NCBI GenBank assembly: GCA_943369355.1
Contig: CALRMX020000009.1
Location: 51,020 to 115,019, forward strand
Length of the DNA stretch: 64,000 nucleotides
Direction: 5' to 3'
DNA from: UBA7662 sp943369355
GTDB taxonomy: Bacteria > Bacteroidota > Bacteroidia > UBA7662
Part shown: one piece after another, positions 17,561 to 25,968 of the stretch
How the letters are laid out: every line of letters starts with the position of its first letter
Position numbering within the stretch: position 1 is the first letter of the stretch
Made by a program: the position numbers and the translations under genes
The notes under the pieces: generated by a model
Database searches by the model: none
Told to the model about the DNA's origin: nothing
Seen by the model: the letters and a program-made list of their open reading frames with translations, nothing else

Positions 17561-18400
17561 CTATTTTTTTGGCTTCATCAGTTGGAAGAATCCTTTGAGT
17601 TGTTCGCGCGGGAGCATGTTCGCAAACATATTGAACTGTCCTGCTTGCAAACGTTCGCCTCCGTCGATGGTGATGCATTCGCCCGTGATGTAGCCACTCA
17701 TATCGCTCATGAGGAAGGTAGCCAGCGAGGCAAGTTCCTCGTGTTTGCCGTAGCGGCCCGCGGGAATGCGCTTCATATACTGCTCTTCGATGCTTTTATC
17801 GGGTAAAAGTCGTGTCCAAGCACCTTCGGTAGGGAACGGGCCCGGGGCAATGGCGTTGAGCCGAATGCCGTAGGTAGCCCACTCCATGGCGAGACTATTG
17901 GTCATGGCGTAAACGCCGGCTTTGGCGCAAGCGCTGGGCAGCACAAAAGCGCAACCGGTTTCGGTGTAGGTAGTTACGATGTTCACCACCGTGCCGCCTT
18001 GTTTGGCCGCGATGAGTGCTTTGCCAAAAGCTTGTGTGCAGTTGAAAGTGCCTTTCAAAACAATGTCAATCACCGCGTTGAAGGCGTTGGGCGAGAGGTC
18101 TTCGCTGGCCGCCAAAAAATTGCCTGCGGCATTGTTCACCAAACCATTGATAAAGCCAAAATTACTGGTAAGCCGGCCAAACATGGCGGCTACAGCTTCG
18201 TAATCGCGAACATCACAAACTTCGTAGTGCGCTCCGTGCCCAATTTGCTCGATGGCGGCTTGCAGCTTGGTCTCGTTTCGGCCACAAATAATCACCTGAG
18301 CGCCATGGGCGGCATAGTGAGAAGCCATCGAGAGGCCTAATCCGCTGCCTCCTCCGGTTACGAGTATATGTTTACCTGCTAATGTATCTGTAGTGAACAT
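17561..18400 (-). CDS. SDR oxidoreductase, 2,4-dienoyl-CoA reductase type
   Basis: A 279-residue short-chain dehydrogenase. The nucleotide site is TGGGSGLG (residues 15-22) and NNAAGN follows at 89-94. The active site has the pattern of 2,4-dienoyl-CoA reductases, not the usual YxxxK: Tyr145 in TTYTETG, Ser156 and Lys160 in PSACAKAGV, followed by EWATYGIRLNAIAPGP. That spacing (Tyr, +11 Ser, +4 Lys) matches the mitochondrial/peroxisomal dienoyl reductases. Likely role: NADPH-dependent reduction of dienoyl-CoA during breakdown of unsaturated fatty acids. No other beta-oxidation gene is adjacent. Confidence 0.82.
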   Translation of the reverse strand: MFTTDTLAGKHILVTGGGSGLGLSMASHYAAHGAQVIICGRNETKLQAAIEQIGHGAHYEVCDVRDYEAVAAMFGRLTSNFGFINGLVNNAAGNFLAASEDLSPNAFNAVIDIVLKGTFNCTQAFGKALIAAKQGGTVVNIVTTYTETGCAFVLPSACAKAGVYAMTNSLAMEWATYGIRLNAIAPGPFPTEGAWTRLLPDKSIEEQYMKRIPAGRYGKHEELASLATFLMSDMSGYITGECITIDGGERLQAGQFNMFANMLPREQLKGFFQLMKPKK

Positions 18401-18473
18401 GGTGTTTTTTTTGGGTAATATACGAAAGCACCAGAGGTGCTAAAAGTTTTGCGCTACATTCACTAAAAACAAC

Positions 18474-18914
18474 ATGAAAAAGTTAATTCTCATGGGCTTA
18501 TTGGCCTTTACCTTTCAAGTTCATGCGCAGTCGGCGCGAAAAGTGGTGAGTCCGCACGACTACACCACCACTTGCACCAGACTTGAAAAAGCCATCCAGC
18601 AGGCGGGCTTGAAGCTGTTTGCTACCTACAACCACAGCCTCGAGGCTGCGGCGGTGGGCCTCACGCTCGACTCGGTGAAAGTGTATGTTTTTGGTAATCC
18701 GAAGGCTGGCACTTTGCTCATGCAAACCAACCCTGCTATTGCCCACGAATTGCCGCTGCGCATTAGCGTGTATCGTAGCAAACAAACGGTGCATTTGCAG
18801 TACATCGCGCCCGAATCGTGGATTCAAGCCTACGGACTCGAGAGCCAAGCGGCACTACTCACCAAGATGGAAGCCATTTTAGCGGGTTTGTGCCTGGAGT
18901 CGGTACGCGATTAA
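18474..18914 (+). CDS. Exported DUF302 protein
   Basis: A 146-residue protein with signal peptide MKKLILMGLLAFTFQVHAQ and a DUF302 domain: the block VYVFGNPKAGTLLMQTNPAIAHELPLRISVY is the family hallmark. The fold is a small alpha/beta dimer of unknown function. It is divergent from the SDR gene and overlaps the 3' end of the ABC-F gene by 4 bp. Confidence 0.82.
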   Translation: MKKLILMGLLAFTFQVHAQSARKVVSPHDYTTTCTRLEKAIQQAGLKLFATYNHSLEAAAVGLTLDSVKVYVFGNPKAGTLLMQTNPAIAHELPLRISVYRSKQTVHLQYIAPESWIQAYGLESQAALLTKMEAILAGLCLESVRD

Positions 18915-20536
18915 GCCTTTAGCAGTGCTTCGCGCTGCCCCTTTACGGTTTCGCTGGCGATGTAGTCGTCAAATTCCATGAGCTTGTCGAGATTCCCGTT
19001 GGGGGTAAGCTCGATGATGCGCGTAGCCACGGTTTGTGCTAGGGTATGGTCGCTGGTGGTGAAGAGTATGGTGCCTTTGAAGTCGTTCATACCGTTGTTG
19101 AGAGCGGTGATCGATTCCAAATCGAGGTGGTTGGTGGGCTCATCGAACAAGAGCACATTGCCTTGTTGTAGCATCATGCGGCTGAACATACAACGCATCT
19201 TTTCGCCACCCGACAACACACTGCAGTTTTTGAGTACTTCTTCACCCGAAAACAACATCTTGCCTAAAAAGCCACGGATAAACTGTTCGTCTTTTTCGCC
19301 AGTTGAATATTCGCGCAACCAGTCGACCAAGTTCAACTTCTTGCCTTCGAAATACGCGTTGTTGTCGGCAGGTAAATAGGCCCGGTTGATGGTAACGCCC
19401 CACTTAAAGTTGCCTCCAAAGTCGGTATCTTCTTCCATCAAAATGCGGTAGAGTGCCGAGCTCGCCAGAGAGTTCTTGCTGAGTATGGCAATTTTATCGC
19501 CTCTATTTACGGTGAAGCTCACATTCGAAAACAACTTTTCGCCACCCATACTTTTGCTCAGGCCGGTAACTTCCAAGATCTGATCGCCTGCTTCGCGGCT
19601 CATATTGTTGAACAGGATGGCCGGATATTTCCGATTCGAAGGCTTGATTTCGTCGAGATTGATTTTGTCGAGGGCTTTTTTACGGCTGGTGGCTTGTTTC
19701 GACTTGGAGGCATTGGCCGAGAAGCGGCTGATGAACTCCTGGAGTTCCTTTACCTTGTCTTCGAGCTTTTTGTTTTGCTCGGCGCGCTGCTTGAGGGCGA
19801 GCTGACTGGATTCGTACCAGAAGGTGTAGTTACCGGTGTAGATGTTCATTTTGCCGAAGTCAACATCTACCACATGGGTACAAACGGTGTCGAGGAAGTG
19901 ACGGTCGTGCGATACCACAATGGCCGTGTTCTGGTAGTCGGCCAAAAAATCTTCGAGCCAGCCGATGGTCTCGAGATCGAGGTCGTTGGTAGGTTCGTCG
20001 AGCAGCAGGATGTCGGGATTACCGAAGAGCGCCTGGGCGAGCAAAACCCGCACTTTTTGTTTACCGTCGAGATCTTTCACCAACTTGTAGTGCAGCGACT
20101 CGTCGATGTTGAGGTTGCTGAGTAGGGTAGCGGCATTACTTTCGGCATCCCAGCCGTCCATTTCGGCAAACTTACTTTCGAGCTCGCCGGCACGAAGTCC
20201 GTCGGCATCGCTGAAGTCGGCCTTGGCGTAAATCGCGTCCTTTTCTTTCATCACGCTGTAGAGCTCTTTGTGGCCCATGAGCACGGTTTCAATCACCGGA
20301 TATTCGTCGAACTCGTAGTGGTTTTGTTTCAATACCGCCATACGCTCGCCGGGGGTGATGCTTACCTGACCGCTGGTGGGGTCGATTTCGCCACTTAAAA
20401 TTTTGAGAAAGGTAGATTTTCCTGCTCCATTGGCTCCAATCACGCCGTAGCAGTTGCCGTGGGTAAACTTTAGGTTTACTTCTTCGAATAAAACCCGTTT
20501 GCCGTAGCGGAGCGATAAATTAGATACCGAAATCAT
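18911..20536 (-). CDS. ABC-F family ATPase, YbiT/YkpA type
   Basis: A 541-residue protein with two ATPase domains and no membrane helices. Domain 1: Walker A GANGAGKST at 34-42, a degenerate signature LDGKQKVR at 157-163 and Walker B ILLLDEPTNDLDLE. A charged linker helix (about 245-300) is the P-site tRNA interaction region. Domain 2 has a normal signature LSGGEKMR (441-448) and Walker B, but its P-loop reads LSKNSLASSAL (352-362), lacking the GxxGxGK(S/T) lysine. ABC-F proteins act on ribosomes as translation factors. The first-site signature is normal for the YkpA-like group; the altered second P-loop is notable. Confidence 0.88.
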   Translation of the reverse strand: MISVSNLSLRYGKRVLFEEVNLKFTHGNCYGVIGANGAGKSTFLKILSGEIDPTSGQVSITPGERMAVLKQNHYEFDEYPVIETVLMGHKELYSVMKEKDAIYAKADFSDADGLRAGELESKFAEMDGWDAESNAATLLSNLNIDESLHYKLVKDLDGKQKVRVLLAQALFGNPDILLLDEPTNDLDLETIGWLEDFLADYQNTAIVVSHDRHFLDTVCTHVVDVDFGKMNIYTGNYTFWYESSQLALKQRAEQNKKLEDKVKELQEFISRFSANASKSKQATSRKKALDKINLDEIKPSNRKYPAILFNNMSREAGDQILEVTGLSKSMGGEKLFSNVSFTVNRGDKIAILSKNSLASSALYRILMEEDTDFGGNFKWGVTINRAYLPADNNAYFEGKKLNLVDWLREYSTGEKDEQFIRGFLGKMLFSGEEVLKNCSVLSGGEKMRCMFSRMMLQQGNVLLFDEPTNHLDLESITALNNGMNDFKGTILFTTSDHTLAQTVATRIIELTPNGNLDKLMEFDDYIASETVKGQREALLKA

Positions 20537-20632
20537 AGTTGTGCCTCAAAATTTTCGCAAAGGTCGCGATTTTTAGCGACTTCACGAAAGCGGATTCGTT
20601 GTTCGCTAGCACCAATTCGGACGGAGTTCGTG

Positions 20633-20640
20633 TACTTTTG
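20633..20640 (+). promoter_or_regulatory. Promoter -7 element before DUF486 gene
   Basis: TACTTTTG (TAnnTTTG) ends 14 nt before the ATG at 20655. No TTTG is seen 19 bp upstream. Confidence 0.5.
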
Positions 20641-20654
20641 ACTAAAAAAACCGC

Positions 20655-21023
20655 ATGAAAGGCCTCACCACCATTGTTCTGCTGCTGCTGTCGAACATTT
20701 TTATGACCTTCGCCTGGTACGGGCACCTCAAGTTCAGCGAACTCAAAGGTTTTCAGCAATTGGGTCTGCTGGCCATTGTGTTCATCAGCTGGGGCATCGC
20801 GCTGTTCGAGTACTTTTTCCAGGTTCCGGCCAACCGCATCGGTTATCGTGGCAACGGAGGCCCCTTCTCGTTACTCGAGCTCAAAGTGCTTCAGGAGGTA
20901 ATCACACTCGTGGTTTTTGTGGTTTTTTCGACCCTGCTGTTCAAAACCGAAAGCCTTCGTACCAACCACCTCATCGGCTTCGTTTTTTTGGTGTTGGCGG
21001 TTTATTTTGTCTTCAAAAAATAG
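20655..21023 (+). CDS. DUF486 / DMT-like small membrane protein
   Basis: A 122-residue protein with four hydrophobic helices and the conserved middle block WGIALFEYFFQVPANRIGY, diagnostic of DUF486. The family resembles half of a drug/metabolite transporter and probably works as a dimer, but no substrate is known. It is convergent with the methyltransferase gene, with a single base between the stops. Confidence 0.85.
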   Translation: MKGLTTIVLLLLSNIFMTFAWYGHLKFSELKGFQQLGLLAIVFISWGIALFEYFFQVPANRIGYRGNGGPFSLLELKVLQEVITLVVFVVFSTLLFKTESLRTNHLIGFVFLVLAVYFVFKK

Positions 21024-21024
21024 C

Positions 21025-22200
21025 CTACTCCACCTGCAGCAACAGTCCTTTGAGGTATTCGCCTTCAGGGTGGTAAATGTTGATGGGGTGATCGTCGGCC
21101 TGCGACAAAAACCGCAAAATGCGCACCTCGCGGCCTGCATCTACGGCTGCCCCAAACACGATCTTTCGGAATAAATCAGGCGTAATGTTTTGCGAACAGC
21201 TGTAGGTAAAGAGCAAGCCCCCTGGCTTTAGGTTTTTCATGGCCAATAAATTCAGGTCTTTGTAGCCGCGGGCAGCATTCGGGACCGATTTGGCATTTTT
21301 GGCAAAGGCGGGTGGGTCCAGCACAATCAGGTCGTATTGCGTTTCGCAGCGTCGCAGGTAGTCGAAACAATCTTCGGCCATGGCCTGGTGGTTGGCGCCA
21401 GGGAAGTTGAGCTCCACCAACGCTTTCGCTTTTTCGATGGCATCTTTCGAAATATCTACCGAATGCACCTCTCGTGCACCTCCAGCCAGGGCATACAAAC
21501 TAAAGCCGCCGGTATAGCTAAAAGCATTGAGTACGGTTTTGCCTGCCGACCACTGCCGCGTGAGCTCGCGGTTGTCGCGCTGATCGATAAAAAAGCCGGT
21601 TTTTTGTCCACTCTCTACATCCACTTGAAAGCGGAGTCCGTTTTCGAGCACATCGATGGGCATGGGTACTGCTTCGCCACGCCAGCCTTTGGGCAGACTT
21701 ACGGCTTCAAGGAAACCCGAATTTTCTTTTTGTTTGAGGTAGATGTGGCGATAGCCGAGTCGATAAATGGCCTTTTCGATGGCCGGAAAGATGTTCTCGG
21801 TGCCTTTGATCAAGATCTGCATCACCACCACCTCGCCATACACATCGGCAATTACACCGGGCAAAAAGTCGCCTTCGGCATGCAACAAGCGGTAGCAATT
21901 GGTTCGTGCTGGATCGAGCAAGCTGCTTCGTAAAGTCTTGGCTCGGGCTATTTTCTCGTACCAAAACGCATCGTCGAAGGCCTCCACAGGCTGCCGGTTG
22001 AAGCTGAAGATGCGGCAACAGATCTGGCTTTTCGGTGAAAAAAAGCCATAGCCTAGCAACTGGTGGTTGTTGTCGGTCACAGCCACGATATCGCCATTGG
22101 CGGCTTCGGGCCAACTTTTCACGGCGCCCGAAAAAACCCAAGGGTGACGATTTAGTATGGAGCGGTCGCGGCCGCTTTTGAGGACGAGAGCAGGAAACAT
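21025..22200 (-). CDS. RlmI-like class I rRNA methyltransferase
   Basis: A 391-residue SAM-dependent methyltransferase. Start at 22200 (MFPALVLKSGRDRSILNRHPWVFSGAV) gives the PUA domain at the right place; the open frame continues 112 codons upstream without homology. The catalytic domain has VLNAFSYTGGFSLYALAGGA (SAM site), DLIVLDPPAFAK (catalytic motif) and LFTYSCSQN, all typical of the RlmI/RlmK 5-methylcytosine 23S rRNA enzymes. A promoter element TACTTTTG ends 4 bp before the ATG, supporting this start and a leaderless mRNA. Confidence 0.88.
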   Translation of the reverse strand: MFPALVLKSGRDRSILNRHPWVFSGAVKSWPEAANGDIVAVTDNNHQLLGYGFFSPKSQICCRIFSFNRQPVEAFDDAFWYEKIARAKTLRSSLLDPARTNCYRLLHAEGDFLPGVIADVYGEVVVMQILIKGTENIFPAIEKAIYRLGYRHIYLKQKENSGFLEAVSLPKGWRGEAVPMPIDVLENGLRFQVDVESGQKTGFFIDQRDNRELTRQWSAGKTVLNAFSYTGGFSLYALAGGAREVHSVDISKDAIEKAKALVELNFPGANHQAMAEDCFDYLRRCETQYDLIVLDPPAFAKNAKSVPNAARGYKDLNLLAMKNLKPGGLLFTYSCSQNITPDLFRKIVFGAAVDAGREVRILRFLSQADDHPINIYHPEGEYLKGLLLQVE

Positions 22201-22204
22201 GGGG

Positions 22205-22212
22205 CAAAAGTA
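22205..22212 (-). promoter_or_regulatory. Promoter -7 element abutting the methyltransferase ATG
   Basis: TACTTTTG on the minus strand ends 4 nt before the ATG at 22200, placing the transcript start at the start codon. Confidence 0.55.
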
Positions 22213-22238
22213 CGTTTCTCCCCGCGATGTTGGTGTTT

Positions 22239-23075
22239 TTAGCCGCCGAGTGTTAGCAATAGGGCTTGCAGCACCAGTGCGCCGTCGACACCCGCCGAAA
22301 AGGCAAGGTCGTGCCCACTTTTGATGGCATAGCGTGTGGCCCAAGCGGCATACACCAAACTTAGGGCAAGCACCATCAAACGTAGGGGTGGTAAACCCGG
22401 AATAAGTAGGGCCAGTTGCAACAAAAGCAGCAGATAAGCCAGATATTCGGTGGGTTTGCGCCCCAGCAATACGGGCAAAGTGCGCATGCCGTGGCTGCGG
22501 TCGATGGGCTCGTCGCGCAGGTCGAAAGGCAAACACAGGGCAAGTACAAAGACGAAACGGCTCAAGAGCTCAGCATACAAACGCCCGTTGAACGGGTATC
22601 CAGCATCTACTACGGGTAACAGCACCCCCACAACGGCCCAAACATACGCGACAAAAACAGGTTTTAGCAGTCCCACCTTGCGCAACACAAATCGTTCTCC
22701 ATCGGCCTTTTTCCACAAAGGCAGCGAATAGGCGACCGATACCACCCCCAGATGCAGCAGCCACAGCACGACATTGGTCGATAAACGAAAACTCAAGGCT
22801 ACCCAAGCAATGCCGGGCAATACCGTAAAAATGGCCAATTCACGACGATGTTCGTGCAACCAGCGGTGCCGCGTTTGGTAGCTGTCGGCAAAGGCCAAAC
22901 GTTCGGTATACCGATCGAGATTGTAGGTGAAAAGCGTAGCGAGGAATACGAAGACTAAAAGGGTTGGATTGGGCTCCAACTGCAAAACCACTGTGGTTTG
23001 CCAGGTTGTGGCCGCAGCTGCGGTGGCTATCCACAAATTGCCGTAAAACAGGGTGTATAGGAGTCGTTGGAGCAT
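22239..23075 (-). CDS. UbiA-superfamily-like membrane protein
   Basis: A 278-residue integral membrane protein with about eight helices. The loop DLRDEPIDRSHGMRTLPVLLG is close to the second Asp-rich motif of UbiA prenyltransferases (DxxxD with following R and TLP). The first motif, normally NxxxDxxxD, is represented only by YNLDRYTE, so catalytic activity is uncertain. The ATG at 23075 was chosen since it lies 1 bp after the nuclease stop; the reading frame extends 40 codons into that gene without membrane features. It is probably translated together with the nuclease gene. Confidence 0.65.
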   Translation of the reverse strand: MLQRLLYTLFYGNLWIATAAAATTWQTTVVLQLEPNPTLLVFVFLATLFTYNLDRYTERLAFADSYQTRHRWLHEHRRELAIFTVLPGIAWVALSFRLSTNVVLWLLHLGVVSVAYSLPLWKKADGERFVLRKVGLLKPVFVAYVWAVVGVLLPVVDAGYPFNGRLYAELLSRFVFVLALCLPFDLRDEPIDRSHGMRTLPVLLGRKPTEYLAYLLLLLQLALLIPGLPPLRLMVLALSLVYAAWATRYAIKSGHDLAFSAGVDGALVLQALLLTLGG

Positions 23076-23076
23076 G

Positions 23077-25842
23077 CTAACGCTGACAAACCGAGCGGAA
23101 ATTACACCTTTCGCAACGTTTTGGATCATCGGTTTGCGAAAATTCGGTACCAGGATCCAGGAGCTCGGCGATCCATTGTTTGAGCAGCGCCTCAAAATCG
23201 TGAAGCAAATCGCGCCCCAAGCGGTTGCTGCCGTTCAGCTGGAGACTTCCTAAGCCGCTGTTCAACTGCCGAAAACTCCAGATGCCCGATTGCACATCTG
23301 TTTCTTCGGGGTGACTTTTGAGGTACAACCATGCATAGGTCATGAGCTGTAGCGCCTTTTGGTTGTCGGGCTTTACGAGCTCGTCGAGGCTGCCGAGCTG
23401 TACTTCTTTGCTATCGAATTTCCCGGTTTTGTAGTCGGTAATGCGCAGCTGCCCGTTCAATCGATCTACCCGGTCGATGGTGCCCTTGATGTATACCGTG
23501 GCGCCTTCAAAATCGAGGGCCTCGCGACATGCGAGCTCACTAGCTACTAGCTCGAGGCTGCCTAGCCCTGCTTCGAGCTGCTGCTGCTCGGCGGCGAAGA
23601 AGCGCTCGAGATAATCTTCACACACCCGCCTGATGAGCAGGTTGAGGCCTTCTTCGGTGGGTGCATTTTTCATTTCTTCGGCCAGCGCCTCCTCAAAGAG
23701 GGTGGAGAGCTGCTGCTTTCGCTCCAAGAAGGGGGTAAGTTGTAAGGGCTGGCCCAGCAGCGGCTCGTAAAAGGCTTCGAGGGTATGGTGCAGCACATTG
23801 CCGATGCTGCGCGCATCGAGCTGCTCCTCCAGCTGGTCGGGCTCTTCGAGGCGCTCGAGTTGTGCAAAGGCAAATTTGAGTTTGCAGTCGAGGTACTGAC
23901 TCAGCGCCGTTGGCGCGAGCCCCCGTTCCAAGCGCTCCCGCAGCAGCCGCTCAATGCGGTCATCGCGGCGCACGGTGAGGTTCAATGGCTCCAACGAGTT
24001 GGCGCGGAAGTCGGGCTGAAATACACGCTCGCGGAGCGTGAGCTGTGGCAAGCCACGCGCTTCGTAACGTAGCTGTTGCAGATAGCGGCTAATTTCACCT
24101 GCACCAAAATCGTCGGTGCTGGCATTCCAACAAATCACCAGCGCGCTGGCACGTTGCAACAGCCGGTAAAAATGGTAGGCGATAACGGCTTCCTGCTCAC
24201 GTGGGCCCGGCAAGCCAAAGTTGAACCGTACGGTACTGGTAAGCATGCTGCCCACGCCGGCACGGGCGGGAAGTTTGCCTTCGTTGGCGCCCACGATCAA
24301 AATGCGCCTGAAATCCAAAGCGCGGGTTTCGAGCAAGCCCATCAGCTGCAAACCTGCGAGCGGCTCGCCCAAAAAGTCGAGGGTTTCCTGGCTGCTCAAA
24401 CTTTGCCACAAGCGCCGCAGGAGCACCCAGTCGTTGCCGCTGTCGGTATCGGCAAGCAGACCTTCCATGCGCCGAAGCAGACTGATCAATTGCAGACAAA
24501 GCTGCTGCTGCAAGGCGTCGGTTCCGCTTTGGTCGGCCAACTGCTCGAGCAGGGGTACCACCGCTGCCGGAAATTCGCCAGCGGTAAGTGTTTGATGACC
24601 GAGCAGTGAAGCGAGCGCTGGTAGCTCCTCGGTTAATGCTGCTTCGAGCACAGCAAAAGGGATGCGCACGCGGCGGCTTTCGATGAGATCGTTTTGCAGC
24701 TCCGAAAATTGACGCCGCTGCAACAACGGTAGTCCCAACAGCGGCATGAGCTCGTGGTAACCATAGATGGGTTGCCCTGCTTTATCGAAGCTGCGGTTAC
24801 CGAAAAGTTTGAGCAGCAGCCCTACCAAGGTGGAGGCTTGTCCCAGGCGGGTAGGGTAACCCATGGTGATGTTCACCTGCTCAATGCCGGCTGGCAAACT
24901 GTTGAGCATGGGCACCAGCAACTGCTCGTCGGCCAGGAGCACGAGGGTATGTTCGAGTTGCGGGTCGGTAGCTTGCCAGTCTGCCAACTGTGCAGCCGCT
25001 GCCTTTACCTGAGCTACCGTTCCCGGACATTGCACCAAATCGATCGTTTTTGCCTCCAGCCAATGCTGCGGGGGCGTGTAATTGCCCCACAGGGCTTCGT
25101 TTTCGCGGTGTCGGCGCATAAACAGGCCGGCTTCGTGCTGGTCGCGATCTACATAATAACTATCGGCATCCCAGCGTATTTGTGCTTTCCCGGCCTTGCT
25201 CAGCACGGAGAAAATGCGATTTTCGGCCGAGTTTAAGGCGTTGAAGCCGCAAAACCACCATTGTTCTTGTGCACTGAGTAGAGGGTGTTGGTGTATGCTT
25301 TCGGCCAACAAGCGCGCGGCCAAGGCTGGATATACCTTTCCTTCTGCTTCGAGCTCCTGCCGCAAGCGATGGTAGAGGCTGCCCAGCTCGCGGTAAAAAT
25401 TCAGAAAATTCTGTTCGTATTCGCTCAGCTCGCCTCGGTCGGGTTGCCACAATTCGATGGCTTTTTCCTGATTCAGAAATCGAAAAACGTCGTCGGCATC
25501 CAACAAATAGTTGTCAACTTCGGCAAAGTCGCGCAGCAGTCCCTGCCCCCAGCTGCTAAAGCTGGTGAAGCCTTCGTCGCGCTGCGGCAGCAGTTCGCGG
25601 TAATGCCGGTACAAGCGGAAAAGCAGCCGCACCGGATCAACGGGCTCGAGCTGGCTTTGCCGGTAAATCCAGTCGTTGAGGGTATAGATGCGCGGGGCGA
25701 AGGCGGGTTGTTTCAGCTCTTCCTGCAGGGCCGCCCGAAAGTGCACGCCGGCACGTCGACTGGGAAACACCAAGCCAACCGTATGCAGCTGCTGACCATG
25801 CGTGGCTAGCAGTTCACGGGCAATTTCACGCAAGAAAGTCAT
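23077..25842 (-). CDS. AddB-like PD-(D/E)XK nuclease
   Basis: A 921-residue protein of the AddB/RecB-like nuclease family. The N-terminus GLVFPSRRAGVHFRAAL resembles the inactivated helicase-like part of AddB. The C-terminal nuclease domain has GNVLHHTLEAFYEP, then GTIDRVDRL and ITDYKTGK (Asp and Asp-x-Lys of the active site). Cys residues in YLDCKLKFAF and in CERCNFRSVC fit the 4Fe-4S staple of AddB nucleases. It should work with a UvrD-type AddA helicase in double-strand break repair; no addA gene lies in the window. Confidence 0.82.
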   Translation of the reverse strand: MTFLREIARELLATHGQQLHTVGLVFPSRRAGVHFRAALQEELKQPAFAPRIYTLNDWIYRQSQLEPVDPVRLLFRLYRHYRELLPQRDEGFTSFSSWGQGLLRDFAEVDNYLLDADDVFRFLNQEKAIELWQPDRGELSEYEQNFLNFYRELGSLYHRLRQELEAEGKVYPALAARLLAESIHQHPLLSAQEQWWFCGFNALNSAENRIFSVLSKAGKAQIRWDADSYYVDRDQHEAGLFMRRHRENEALWGNYTPPQHWLEAKTIDLVQCPGTVAQVKAAAAQLADWQATDPQLEHTLVLLADEQLLVPMLNSLPAGIEQVNITMGYPTRLGQASTLVGLLLKLFGNRSFDKAGQPIYGYHELMPLLGLPLLQRRQFSELQNDLIESRRVRIPFAVLEAALTEELPALASLLGHQTLTAGEFPAAVVPLLEQLADQSGTDALQQQLCLQLISLLRRMEGLLADTDSGNDWVLLRRLWQSLSSQETLDFLGEPLAGLQLMGLLETRALDFRRILIVGANEGKLPARAGVGSMLTSTVRFNFGLPGPREQEAVIAYHFYRLLQRASALVICWNASTDDFGAGEISRYLQQLRYEARGLPQLTLRERVFQPDFRANSLEPLNLTVRRDDRIERLLRERLERGLAPTALSQYLDCKLKFAFAQLERLEEPDQLEEQLDARSIGNVLHHTLEAFYEPLLGQPLQLTPFLERKQQLSTLFEEALAEEMKNAPTEEGLNLLIRRVCEDYLERFFAAEQQQLEAGLGSLELVASELACREALDFEGATVYIKGTIDRVDRLNGQLRITDYKTGKFDSKEVQLGSLDELVKPDNQKALQLMTYAWLYLKSHPEETDVQSGIWSFRQLNSGLGSLQLNGSNRLGRDLLHDFEALLKQWIAELLDPGTEFSQTDDPKRCERCNFRSVCQR

Positions 25843-25968
25843 GCTGCTAAAATGCGCAATTATTTAGCTTTTGCGAAAGGCCGGCCTCGCTTTGTTATTT
25901 CCTGCTTCTTTTTTGGGTACGGCCGAAACACCACCCCATGGCTGTAGTTTTTCCTGTATCTTAAGGTC

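Noticed and set aside
21025..22536. Long form of the methyltransferase (503 residues)
   Set aside because: The first 112 residues are Arg/Pro-rich without homology and overlap the neighbouring gene; the ATG at 22200 has the promoter element next to it.
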